Positions 47,487 to 57,435 of a DNA stretch of 64,000 bases are shown piece by piece. Each line of letters begins with the position of its first letter. Within the stretch, counting starts at the first letter, position 1. The notes under the pieces are model-generated. The model was given only the letters and a program-made list of their open reading frames with translations, ran no database searches and was not told the DNA's origin. The translations under genes were made by a program, and so were the position numbers. The stretch is from Ectobius pallidus (taxonomy: Eukaryota; Arthropoda; Insecta; Blattodea; Ectobiidae), in the NCBI GenBank assembly GCA_964059195.1, contig CAXKWD010000009.1, positions 47,587,160 to 47,651,159 of the forward strand, in the 5' to 3' direction.

Positions 47487-50400
47487 TCATGTACTCTTGA
47501 GGTGGGAAACGTGTGCCTTTCTCTCGCGACCATTTATGGTACTCTTTAGCCAAACAGTAACCGGAGTAAGGAACTTCTCAATAATATATGGACCAATGAA
47601 TCGAGGAGCCAATTTAGCCGCTACCTTTGCCGCAGCACTACTCCTAGGGAAATTTTTCACCCAAACAGAGTCACCAACCTTAAATGGCACTGGCCTCCTA
47701 TTCTTGTTATAGGCAAGCTCAGTTCTATCATGAGCCAGCTTCAAGTTCCGAGAAGCGCGCTTCCACAAGTCCTTTACTTGGAAAGCTTGTTCGGGCTCAG
47801 GCAAAAGGTCATAGATGGACCAGACATTGGCTAAAGGATTATTGGGTCTGAATGAAAACAAAAGAGAAACAGGAGTGCAGCGATGGGCTTCATGTTTGGC
47901 CGAATTGAAAGCAAATTGCAGCCAAAATAGATTTTGGTCCCACGACGTTTGATCTTGTGAATGAAAGGCAATAAGCGCACTTCTGAGGTTACGATTAAAT
48001 CTCTCGGCGTGACTGGGCTGGGGGTAATAAGGAGATGTGGTACAATGACGGATACCTAAGCCAAAACAGAAACGTCGAAATGAACCAGAAGTGAAATAAC
48101 TAGCATTATCGGACACTATACTTCTCGGGAAACCAACCACGGAGAAAACTCTTTTTAAACAATCTATAGTATTTCTGGTATTGGCATCGCGAGTCGGAAA
48201 TAACCATACAAATTTTGAAAATGAATCAATGATTACCAATATATACAAATTTCCACTTCTAGATCGGGGAAACTTGCCCACATAGTCTATAAAAAGACGG
48301 TCAAGAGGCGCTTTAGGTACCTGGGAGGTCAGAAATCCAAAATTACTGGCCAAAGATGGCTTAGCCGCAATACAGGTCTGACAGGCCCGCACCCTGGCGC
48401 GGATGTCAGCTGTCATGCCAGTCCACACAAAATACTGACGGATACTAGCATTCGTCTTGTAAACCCCAAGGTGACCACCTACAGGCGTCTCGTGAAAATA
48501 TTTGAAAACCATATCTACTAATATGGAAGGCAACATAATGCGAGCAGGAGTGTGTCTGCTTGCTGCACTATGGAGAACACCATTTTTCAAAGACAAACGG
48601 GCATGAATCTTTCCAGCTTCGATATCCCTAATAATCTGACCAAGATGAGGATCCTGTAACTGATGATCTCGAATGGACTGAAAGGCTAGAGGAAATTCAG
48701 ACAGTATTCCAGCAACTATCCTCTGAGATTCCATTTCATTAGTGGCAGAAAATTGGTCCTGAGGGGAAAAGACACTCTCGGCAACCTCTTTGGTTTCCAG
48801 AGATGTAGAAGATTCAAAAGAAGTAACTGCGGAAGCATTGGCAGATAAGAACATGCGAGATAAAGCATCTGCCACAGAATTTTCAGTACCTCGAATATGT
48901 CTGGCAGAGAACTTGAAGGCTGACAACCTGATTGCCCATCTAGCTAGTCTTCCAGTTGTTCTGGGTTTGGCCAGAACCCAGCTCAACGCCTGGCAATCAG
49001 TCTCGAGGTCAAACTCGACATGCTCCAGATACATCCGGAATTTTTCGACTGCATACAAGACAGCCAACGCTTCGAGTTCATAAGCCGAGAACGCACGCTC
49101 CTGAGTGGTCAGGGTTCTGGAGGCGTAAGCCACCGGCCTACGACCTGTTCCAGAGTCCTGCAAAAGGACACTGCCTAATGCAACAGAAGAAGCATCAGTT
49201 TGTAACACAAATTTATTTGAGAAGTCGGGCATTGCCAGAAGTGGGGGATTCATGACCAGTAACTTCAACTTTTCGAATGCATCCAATTGTTCTTGACCCC
49301 AGACAAACTTAACCCCTTTTCTTCTGAGAGCATTAAGAGGAGCAGCTATATTAGCCAAATTCGGAATGAAGCGGTGAAAAAAATTAACCATTCCCAAGAA
49401 TCTTGCGATTCCTTTCGCATCCTTGGGTGGAGGAAACTCTCTTATGGCTCTAGTACGTTCGGGATCTATAGTAACCCCTTCTGGTGAAACTACATGTCCC
49501 AAAAAAGAAAGACGATTAGCAGCAAGGGTTATCTTCTCAGGATTTACAGTTAGGCCAGCTTCTCTCAAACGAGTAAGCACCAAACAGAGATGTTTCATGT
49601 GCTCGTCGAAGGATTCTGAATATACGACGAGATCATCCAGATAATGGTATACGAACTCGAATTTCACATCAGAAAATATCTGATCGAGCAAGCGAGTGAG
49701 CACTTGTGCCCCAGTGGCTAATCCAAATGGGACTCTGGTATATTCGTATAGGTTCCAATCTGTACAAAATGCTGTAAGCTTACGTGACTGGGCTGCTAAT
49801 GGAATTTGATAATATGCTTGGTTGAGGTCCAGTGATGTAAAGTATTTGGCCTTAGCAAACCATGCAAATGAGGAGTGGATATCTGGCAACGGAACGGAAT
49901 CTATTTTAATTTTAGCGTTCAGATGTCTGTAATCTATGACTGGCCTAAACTTGTCCTCTCCTTTTTGTACAAGGAAAATAGGACTGCTGTAATTTGAGCA
50001 AGAGGGAGTGATAACTCCTTCATCCAGCATACGTTGAACATGTTCCCTTAAGATCTTTACCTTGGGTGGGGATAGCCTATATGGAGGTTTCCTAACTGGA
50101 GTGTTATCCAACAGTTCAATCTCATATTCCAAAAGAGTTGTGAGCCCAAGCCTAGTAGTTAATACATCACCAAACTGGTCTACAATACCCCAAAGAATCT
50201 CTTGCTGAGAATCAGACAAATGGTTAAGAGAAATATCTTTAATTCCCAAATTTCGTGATACTTGAGTTTCATTTTCTACAGTTAAAAGTAACTCCTCCTT
50301 CTTTGCTTCTACAAACGCATGGGCAGGATTATAAGGACAAAATTTGAACTTAACTTCTGGTGCAAATTTGAAATAAATTTCTTCCTTCCGGAAATCTAGT

Positions 50401-50786
50401 ATTAACCCAGTTTCCTCACAGAACGGAACACCTAGAATAACTGGTACAGAAAGCTGTTCGGCAACCCAAAATTTGAAGGACCACGAGAATCTATTAAGTT
50501 TAACCCTTAACTTAACCCAACCTAGAAATTTTATGATCTGGGTATTAGCAGCAGAACAAGACATATTTCCAGGAGAAATGGGGGGAACTTTTCTAATACT
50601 AGCCATATACTGATAAGCTTGATTAGAAATAATACTAACCGAAGAGCCACTGTCAACTAAAGCAGGCACTTCTAAAGGTCCACATAGTATCTTAACAAAA
50701 GGGAGAGAACGTCCAGAAAATCCAGATACTCTTAATCGATCAGCAACATTCTGAGTAAAGAAACAAACCGAGGGGCGGGTTAATTG
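47487..50786 (-). CDS. pol: gypsy pol polyprotein (protease, RT, RNase H, integrase)
   Basis: Same frame as gag, entered after the UGA at 50789-50787. The first 39 codons lead to the protease; residue numbers below start from the valine codon at 50669. Protease: LVDSGSS (active Asp about 6). Reverse transcriptase: FRPVIDYRHLN (about 241) and YHYLDDLVVY with the catalytic YLDD at 343-346. RNase H: QTDASS (Asp492), ELEAL (Glu532), ETDCQAL (Asp557) and DALSR (Asp601). Integrase: zinc site His726, His733, Cys763, Cys766; DDE triad Asp795, Asp854, Glu889 with DD35E spacing; C-terminal GPY/F-type module with FIGPYIIEKF near 1025. It ends at a stop 47489-47487. No missing catalytic residue or frame break was seen. 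There is no ATG between the gag stop and the protease that looks like a start, so expression by readthrough is likely. Confidence 0.95.
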   Translation of the reverse strand, partial: QLTRPSVCFFTQNVADRLRVSGFSGRSLPFVKILCGPLEVPALVDSGSSVSIISNQAYQYMASIRKVPPISPGNMSCSAANTQIIKFLGWVKLRVKLNRFSWSFKFWVAEQLSVPVILGVPFCEETGLILDFRKEEIYFKFAPEVKFKFCPYNPAHAFVEAKKEELLLTVENETQVSRNLGIKDISLNHLSDSQQEILWGIVDQFGDVLTTRLGLTTLLEYEIELLDNTPVRKPPYRLSPPKVKILREHVQRMLDEGVITPSCSNYSSPIFLVQKGEDKFRPVIDYRHLNAKIKIDSVPLPDIHSSFAWFAKAKYFTSLDLNQAYYQIPLAAQSRKLTAFCTDWNLYEYTRVPFGLATGAQVLTRLLDQIFSDVKFEFVYHYLDDLVVYSESFDEHMKHLCLVLTRLREAGLTVNPEKITLAANRLSFLGHVVSPEGVTIDPERTRAIREFPPPKDAKGIARFLGMVNFFHRFIPNLANIAAPLNALRRKGVKFVWGQEQLDAFEKLKLLVMNPPLLAMPDFSNKFVLQTDASSVALGSVLLQDSGTGRRPVAYASRTLTTQERAFSAYELEALAVLYAVEKFRMYLEHVEFDLETDCQALSWVLAKPRTTGRLARWAIRLSAFKFSARHIRGTENSVADALSRMFLSANASAVTSFESSTSLETKEVAESVFSPQDQFSATNEMESQRIVAGILSEFPLAFQSIRDHQLQDPHLGQIIRDIEAGKIHARLSLKNGVLHSAASRHTPARIMLPSILVDMVFKYFHETPVGGHLGVYKTNASIRQYFVWTGMTADIRARVRACQTCIAAKPSLASNFGFLTSQVPKAPLDRLFIDYVGKFPRSRSGNLYILVIIDSFSKFVWLFPTRDANTRNTIDCLKRVFSVVGFPRSIVSDNASYFTSGSFRRFCFGLGIRHCTTSPYYPQPSHAERFNRNLRSALIAFHSQDQTSWDQNLFWLQFAFNSAKHEAHRCTPVSLLFSFRPNNPLANVWSIYDLLPEPEQAFQVKDLWKRASRNLKLAHDRTELAYNKNRRPVPFKVGDSVWVKNFPRSSAAAKVAAKLAPRFIGPYIIEKFLTPVTVWLKSTINGRERKAHVSHLKST

Positions 50787-50789
50787 TCA
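50781..50789 (-). promoter_or_regulatory. Probable stop-codon readthrough site UGA-CAA-UUA
   Basis: Gag ends with UGA and pol continues in the same frame without another stop. The six bases after the stop are CAAUUA, which fits the CAR-YYA consensus of the tobamovirus-type leaky stop context. This gives a simple way to make Gag and a minority Gag-Pol product. Confidence 0.75.
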
Positions 50790-52157
50790 AGACCGTCTTG
50801 ATGAATTTGATCCCTGCACAGGTGAAGATGAACTAGATTCACGGCGAGTTTCCGGACCACGCCTCTCTACGTCCCTAGTAGCTGGACGGGAAGGGCAATT
50901 TCTTAATATGTGACCGGGTCTCCTACAATAGAAACAAATCCTGGGTTCCTGAATGCGAACTTGGGGAATTTGGCCTGCTCTAGGTGTATTAATATTAGCT
51001 TGAGACCGAGAACCCATTCTAGAATCATTATTGGTTGTCCGCAAGGAGTCAGAAAAATTAATACAATTCAGACGAGCACATAACCTGTCTAGTTCTTTAA
51101 AATTGGTAGGTCTGGATTCAAAAACTGTCATTCCTCTAGTTCTAGGTGACATTCCATCAAGAATATTACCCACGATTTCAGATTCAGATTGATTCAAGCG
51201 AAACACAGCAGCATACGTTTTTATGTTTTTGACATACTCTGAAAATGTTTCCCGCTCTCCCTGAACTCTATAATACAGTTTGTTTAACAGAGAAATCTTT
51301 GCTCTGGGAGGAAAATAAAAATCCAGTAACTCCTGATGAAACTGAATTAACCCAATTCCATCCTGCACTGCTTTTTTGGCTAAGTCTTTTAAGGGCCCCT
51401 GTAAACTTGCATAAAATATGCTTAGTACTTGACTTTCGGGAAAAGCAAATATTTCTACTTGGGAGTGCACCTCATTGACATACTGAATGAAATTAACTAT
51501 AGCATCCAATGAATAATCATTGAATCTCTCCAAGCCTTCAAAAAGTTTTCCTAATGGGTGTGGCAATTTCGAAAATTCATGGCTTAACCCAGCTACAAGT
51601 TCATGAGATCCGTGTGGCGAATAAAGTGGCCTATCCCCCATGGCTACGTGCATCGGCATACGGAACGGATTCGGAGAGTCAACTTGAACTAAACCAGGAT
51701 TAGTTTCAGAAAATGGTGGAACAGAATTCGCTAAATTCCCTACATCTCCTTTAATAGCTTCTTTCTCTTTAACAATAGTATTCTGCAAAGCTATCAAAGC
51801 GTCGCTATACTCTGAGGACATTTCAATTGACAATAAATCACCGATTCTATTTAACAGATTATCAAGCTTTGCTTGCAACCTCCTTAACTGTTTTTGAGAT
51901 AAACTCCCTTCCGCTCTGAGCTCTCTAACTTGATCAAAAATTTCCTCTGTTTTGTTCACTAAAGCCGGGGCTTCCACATCGGGTTTCAAATAAGATAACT
52001 TAGCAGGATCAAGAGGGACTGAAAGTTTTTCCTTTAACAGCTTACTTAAGTTCGAAACGGGCTCATTACTATCAGCCATCACTCCTCTGATTTGAAGTTC
52101 ATACAATAAATCAGCTTTAAGTAAGAATTCAAAAGGGACGAAAATCCGCTCAGCCAT
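50787..52157 (-). CDS. gag: gypsy Gag (capsid/nucleocapsid)
   Basis: 456 residues starting at ATG 52157. The N-terminal ~60 residues include a Leu-rich helix region (FLLKADLLYELQIRG, followed by a SKLLKEKL stretch). Residues 70-140 are strongly predicted coiled coil by eye (heptad-like LRRLQAKLDNLLNRIGDLL). Residues 200-370 form a retrotransposon-gag-type capsid (FNDYSLDAIVNFIQYV, FYFPPRAKISLLNKLYYR, GERETFSEYVKNIK). Residues 406-424 carry one zinc knuckle, Cys408, Cys411, His416, Cys421 (C-x2-C-x4-H-x4-C). The tail is Arg/Ser-rich. It is intact, terminates at UGA and is followed in frame by pol. It should form virus-like particles in the cytoplasm and bind the element RNA. Confidence 0.92.
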   Translation of the reverse strand: MAERIFVPFEFLLKADLLYELQIRGVMADSNEPVSNLSKLLKEKLSVPLDPAKLSYLKPDVEAPALVNKTEEIFDQVRELRAEGSLSQKQLRRLQAKLDNLLNRIGDLLSIEMSSEYSDALIALQNTIVKEKEAIKGDVGNLANSVPPFSETNPGLVQVDSPNPFRMPMHVAMGDRPLYSPHGSHELVAGLSHEFSKLPHPLGKLFEGLERFNDYSLDAIVNFIQYVNEVHSQVEIFAFPESQVLSIFYASLQGPLKDLAKKAVQDGIGLIQFHQELLDFYFPPRAKISLLNKLYYRVQGERETFSEYVKNIKTYAAVFRLNQSESEIVGNILDGMSPRTRGMTVFESRPTNFKELDRLCARLNCINFSDSLRTTNNDSRMGSRSQANINTPRAGQIPQVRIQEPRICFYCRRPGHILRNCPSRPATRDVERRGPETRRESSSSSPVQGSNSSRRS

Positions 52158-52888
52158 TTCACCTTAATTTATATATACAGCACAAAAAGAGAGCCGTAGT
52201 AAGGACTCCAGAAAATAATTCGAAATAAACTCGCAAATCTAGTGCTTAAAAAATCGCATTAACACAACAAAACAATGATTTTGTAATTGTGACTGAATTC
52301 AATTAATTCAAGCAGTAAACTACTTAGTAAAATTTTGAATAACTCTGGATAATTCTTTTCAGTAAAAAATGCAGAACTACTAATCCTATACCAAACTAAA
52401 TGCAAGTCCACTTCACTGTAGAAGGGAGAAAATATGAAAATGGAAAAACGTACAATCGAAAACTTTCAATATTTACTTTCACTTTAAATTGTAAGTTATG
52501 ATAGAATAATTCTGGATGAGCTTTTCCAGTAAAAATGCAGAATTACTAATCACACACGAAACTAAGAGGAAACCCCACTTCACTGAAGAAAGGGCAAATG
52601 TGAAAATGGAAAAACGTACAAGAGAAAGTTTTTCAATGTTTACTTTTACTTTAAATTGTAAGTTAGGATAGAAGATCAAATATAATACTGTAATAAGCAA
52701 AGCGTAAGTTTACTTTCAATTCCAGGTTAGGATAGAAGAATATTAATAATGAGGTTTTAATAAACTAACCTGCAAATATCTTTAAAGTTCAAAGTTACGA
52801 TAGATCAAAAAAATGAAATGTGGTAAGCAGAGCCGCAAAATTTTGAAGAAAGGGCCTAACTGAACCTAACTACGCTCTGCTACCACTG
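52158..52888 (-). other. 5' leader of the gypsy element with a tandem duplication
   Basis: Untranslated leader between primer site and gag. Two diverged tandem copies of about 165-170 bp (about 52345-52507 and 52508-52677) share GAATTACTAATC-like words, CCACTTCACTG, GAAAATGGAAAAACGTACAA and CTTTAAATTGTAAGTTA. A third partial unit follows (TTCCAGGTTAGGATAGAAGA). Such repeats could serve in packaging or regulation; that is inference. Confidence 0.75.
52875..52885 (-). other. Primer-binding site, initiator tRNA-Met type
   Basis: The minus strand reads TGGTAGCAGAG three bases inside the 5' LTR. This is complementary to CTCTGCTACCA, the 3' end (with CCA) of eukaryotic initiator tRNA-Met. The match breaks after 11 bases. 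Confidence 0.8.
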
Positions 52889-54579
52889 TGAAGCGCGGAG
52901 TGGTGGCCAGAGATCACAATTAAGCAAATCCCAAGCACCAAGTCCGAAGAAATAGGTTCGAATGTAGAAGTTGAAATGTCTACTAATTAAATAAGTTAAA
53001 GCCCTAATATCAAAACTGCGTTTCTCTACATAAATATGAATATCATGTGCATCCAGAATATAGAAAAGGGACCTAAGTTTTAGCAAATATTCTAAACCTG
53101 AAAAACAAAGTCAAAGTTGGGGAGAAATATTGGCAAAACCACCATAAAGTTCAACAAGTTTAATTTATAATTCAAATGTGATAATATAACAGGTGCATCG
53201 GAGATGTACATAAAATATTATAAAACTATATACATTGAAATATTAATAACACTAATTCTGAACTGCATGATAAACTAGACTATGTCATAGGCCTAGAAGT
53301 TTCGACACCAATATAGAAATAGAAGTAGGTCGAAGTTGACTGAGATATACTGGAAATATACTAGAAATATTATATAGCAACAGTCTTGAATTATTTCTCC
53401 AAGAGCAATATTAACTGCCAAACTCAATAAATAAATAAATCAAATAAATATAGAAAAGCTAAGCAATAACCGGAAGTACGGATCTGTACTCTAAGGGACA
53501 TAGGCGTTCTAGTATAAATAGCACTATAGATAACGAAAATAGCTTTAAAGGGAGACTGAAGATTTTACCAAGGCAGATAAAACAAACTTACAAGGAATTA
53601 ATAATTTCTGGAAACAAAACGGAATGATATGGCTTGAAAATGACTTTCCCAAAATTTCAGAAATAAATGTAAAATCTACGAAACTTCAAGTTAAGAAATC
53701 TAATTTACCATGAACATAATGAGTATATATTACGTGGTATAAACTGTTAATAACTGCAGCACAAGATGTAATAATTTATGTACCAATTTAAATAAACCTA
53801 TGACAAGGCCTAGCACCTAAATTAGCCTACAATTTCATAAAACCCATAACTTTATGGCTCATATAAATCAGGGTAAAATCCCTAACAAATTCTCTCAGAA
53901 CTTATATCAAGATGAAAGATATTGCTAATTACATAAATATTATTTCAGACTATGCACTCTATATAACAGCTTACGTACGGCTGCATTATATTAAAAACGG
54001 ACGAACAAAGTTTCATTCATTTTAATACGGCCTATAAATAGCTACTACCTGCCTGGGAATCTTTCTTTATTCACGAATGTAACTGAGTTATTTGAAGAAC
54101 AAAACTTCTGCATAAGAAACAAGAATTACATCATACGTCGCGGTCATATATCGTATAATTAGCTCAAGGTATGCACGACTGATTTCATGGCTGCTTCACA
54201 TACAACTTGAATGGTTGCTAGCATCGATAACTGAAATTCACTAACGTGAATTATACTGAATGGTAACGGACATGTTGATGAGTGATTAAGAAAATATCAC
54301 CAAATAAAACCCCAGACAGAAGGTCTTGGGCAGAAAGCTTTAGGGACAAATTTAGAAAACTTACATGACGGAATCGCAGCGGCAAACTTCATCACGGCAC
54401 CAGAAGCGACGGCACATAACTACTTCCACAATCTTGACTACTTAGTTCGGCGACCAGCTCCCGACTGACTGACACGGGAGCCAGCTCGGAGCGAGCCCCC
54501 CAGCGCGATAACACGGGAGAAATAAAGTAAGAATGCGCACAATGCAGAGGACAGAAATGTAGCGCTCTAGAACGCTACA
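52889..54579 (-). repeat. 5' LTR (1691 bp)
   Basis: Direct copy of 43329-45019 with two substitutions seen. Being the 5' LTR in element orientation, it should carry the active promoter. Confidence 0.95.
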
Positions 54580-55118
54580 CTTCACATTTTGATGTAGAAT
54601 AAGCGGTCGTATTGCAGGGACAACTGAAGTGTGTGCCAGTGAGTATGCTATATCGGAAGTCTGTAATAAATCCTATCCACTGATACGTCACTCATAGCTT
54701 TAGGTTTTGTATTAGTTGAGAAATAGGCCTAGGGATGTTTATCAGAGGCCCTAAGCATCTAAAAGAAGACAAAATGAGATGGAACATTTTCAGTCCTACG
54801 CGCGCAGTATATTACGTCCCAGGTTTTTGGGAAGGAAAGTATGAAAGTGATATTGAATTTCTTTTTTACTTCAGCCCCGAAACGGTTGTATGGTAATATG
54901 AGAGTGAGAAATACAATTTTCTGTCAAGACAATACAATCTTATGTAACCGGAATTTCTTTTTCTTCTTATTTGCACTCCTCCCAGGCATGGTGTGTAGAA
55001 GCAATGGAATGCAACATTCGACATCCTCTATGAGCCATAAAAAGCTATATCTAGCGTTTTCTGAGGGAATAGTCTGAGTGTCATGTGTAGTTCTTCCTCA
55101 TTTCGAATTCTACATACA

Positions 55119-56149
55119 TCTAATATATAAAATCGAAAGTGTGTATGTATGTATGTATGTATGTATGTATGTATGTATGTATGTATGTATGTATGTATGT
55201 TTGTTCCTTATACAAATCTACATTTCTTTACCAATTTACACGACATTTTGCACACATACCCAGTTAAGCCCGGGAAGTATAGCTGTCAACATTAAAATTG
55301 AAACAAATCAGTCCTTCCCTTGAAAATTATATAATTTCTGTGAATATTCTACTGAAAAAAATGAAATGTTGTTCAGTTCACATGACAACAGTGTATTGTT
55401 TACTTTGATAACATTGGACTTTGGCGACTATATAATGCTGAACTTTAACGAATTATGATTTCATCGATGTAATATATTGGCGAAAATAATTACTGAAAAT
55501 GAAATCCACGAAAATAAAGCACAGTGTGATGTAGTCACATAACTTTCTCTACCCTCGACATAAGAAATATTTTCTCAATTCATATTTTGATGTAGAAGAA
55601 GAGGTCTATTGCAGGGACAACTTAAGTGTGTGAGTATGCTATATCAGAAGTCTGTAAATAATCCTTTCCGCTTATACGTTATCCATAGTTGTAGGCTTTG
55701 ATTAGTTGAGAAATAGGGATGTTTATCATAGGCTCTAAGCATGGGATGGAACATTTTGAGTCCTATGCTCGCAGTATATTATGTCCCGGGTTTTAGGGGA
55801 GGAAAGTATGAAAGTGATACTGCATTTCTCTTTTATTTCAGCCCCGAAACGATTGTATGGTAACATGAGAATGAGAAATAAAATTTTCCGTCAAGTCAGT
55901 ACAATCTTAAGTAATTTGTGTTTCTTCTTATTTCAACCCCTCCCAAGCATGATGTGTAGAAGCAACGGAATGCAGCATTCCACATCCTCTATGAGCCATA
56001 AAAATCTATATCCAGCGTTTTCTGATGGAATAGTTTGAGTGTGATAAATCTTTTTCTTCATTTCAAGTTCTACATACATAAAGTCCTTCATAAGTTAATT
56101 TCAAATTAAAAAATACAAAGCCCGGGCGACGCCGGGCCTTTTCAGCTAG
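55119..56149 (+). mobile_element. Helitron 3 (non-autonomous), nested in Helitron 2, 1.03 kb
   Basis: Starts TCTAATATATAAAATCGAAA after A (55118), has a (TGTA)n tract at 55142-55200, and ends with hairpin GCCCGGGCGACGCCGGGC (56120-56137), CTTTTCAG and CTAG (56146-56149) before T (56150). Its 3' half closely resembles the corresponding part of Helitron 2 (AGCCCCGAAACG, GCATGGTGTGTAGAAGCAA-like words), but the 5' end is of a different subtype. The two short frames over it (55078-55323, 55781-56038) have no protein motif. Confidence 0.85.
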
Positions 56150-56250
56150 TATTATATAAGGACCTAGAGTTTCAACATTGAAAGTCCTCCATAAGTTAAT
56201 TTCATATTACAAAATACAAAACCCGGGCGACGCCGGGCCTTTTAAGCTAG

Positions 56251-57170
56251 TAGGCAATAACAGAAGTTTAAATGCAAATAGGGAAATGTAGGCGAAATTG
56301 CATTTAGCCTACTGTAAAATCCTATTACTATTATTTTTAAGATATCTTTAACAATAAAGTGTAGGCAATATTTTGAGTAACATCTTGTCTCTAGTAATAA
56401 TAGTAATAATAATAATAATAATAATAATATCGTATGTTCTAAAGTTACTTTAGGAAGTTAAAATTGCAAGGGCAAGTTATACATAAATTTGCACAGGTGT
56501 GCCAGTCATGTGACAGTTATGGCAAAAGAACCTTATTCGTATTACTTCTATTTATATTATAAGTTGAGTAACTGTAAAATACAGCAGTTTATGAGAAGGA
56601 CTTACTTGCGATAGGTAAAAAAATAGGCCCAATGTAGACCTATACCGGTAAAGCTCATGTTAAGGAACTATTTCAGTTACGGCAGTGTGATCTATTTGGC
56701 AATCTGCGGACCTCGACTATACTCATGAAAGTTGTAATTTTTTAACGTAACAGAACTTTTTGGATAAACCTACTATTAATAAAGTTGAATAAATCATCAT
56801 AGGCTGAATAAGGCTAAAATTATATCATTTTATATTATCAAGCACGTCACTACTTTAAATATTTCTATTTTAAATTAATTTATATTGTTCTAAGTATGAG
56901 AATTAAAAAATTAAAAATGAATAAATGCACATTGTAATATTTAAAACGTGTAAATTTTCACAGGTAAGATTATAATTTGTTGATTATTTAATTATATAAC
57001 CAAAAAATTAGTCCAATCATTTTGCAACTTTGAATGCTACTTATTTTTGGCACTTTTAATCATTGCTGTAAATACCATATTATTTACATAATGATGATGA
57101 TAATAATAATGATAATAATAATAATAATAATAAACAATAATACTAATAAGATTAAGAATCTTCTTAAGTT
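56251..57170. other. Unassigned AT-rich DNA with AAT microsatellites
   Basis: (AAT)n at about 56392-56430 and 57094-57132. No gene or element recognised. Confidence 0.6.
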
Positions 57171-57344
57171 CCAAATATAACGCTGGTCTTCGATACCGGT
57201 AGGCTAGCCTATATCAGAGAAAAAATTTGTCCGACCCATGACTAAGTTAGGAAGATCGTTATGACTATTTGATGGCGTGGCATACTGCAACTTAAGCCCG
57301 AGACTAACTCTATACACGGGAATGTCATATTTATACACACATTA

Positions 57345-57435
57345 AAGCCATCGACCAGGACCTGGACCTGGATCCAAACCACGACCTTGGCAAAGCAAAC
57401 CAGTGCCATACTGATTGCGCCACTCAGGCCGACAA
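57345..57435 (-). repeat. tRNA-like SINE head
   Basis: The reverse complement begins GTCGGCCTGAGTGGCGCAAT, an A-box-like start, and continues with GCCAAGGTCGTGGTTTGGAT, a weak B box. Then CCAGGTCCAGGTCCTGGTCG follows. It is probably the head of another SINE family; ends were not defined. Confidence 0.45.

Larger units (their letters stand above)
43329..54579 (-). mobile_element. Complete Ty3/gypsy LTR retrotransposon, 11.25 kb
   Basis: Two 1691-bp LTRs in direct orientation flank a gag-pol internal region on the minus strand. The target duplication is CTTC (43325-43328 and 54580-54583). In element order: 5' LTR 54579-52889, primer site 52885-52875, leader, gag 52157-50787, UGA, pol 50786-47487, 2.47 kb non-coding, purine tract 45030-45020, 3' LTR 45019-43329. 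Domain order protease-RT-RNaseH-integrase defines Ty3/gypsy (Metaviridae). No frame breaks were found and the LTRs differ at only two sites seen, so the copy is young and may be active. No env-size frame is present. Confidence 0.95.
42937..56250 (+). mobile_element. Helitron 2, split by an LTR element and by Helitron 3
   Basis: Begins TCTATATTAATAAAAATGAA directly after the CTAG of Helitron 1 and ends with hairpin CCCGGGCGACGCCGGG (56222-56237), CTTTTAAG and CTAG (56247-56250), followed by T (56251). Its own sequence is 42937-43328, 54584-55118 and 56150-56250, about 1.03 kb; the rest is inserted. Helitron 1 provides an uninterrupted relative for both break points: CTCACTTCACATTTT near 42475 and CTACATATTATACAAGG near 42830. 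Confidence 0.85.

Noticed and set aside
47497..49644. Several plus-strand frames of 66-99 codons over pol
   Set aside because: They are antisense shadows of the intact pol frame.
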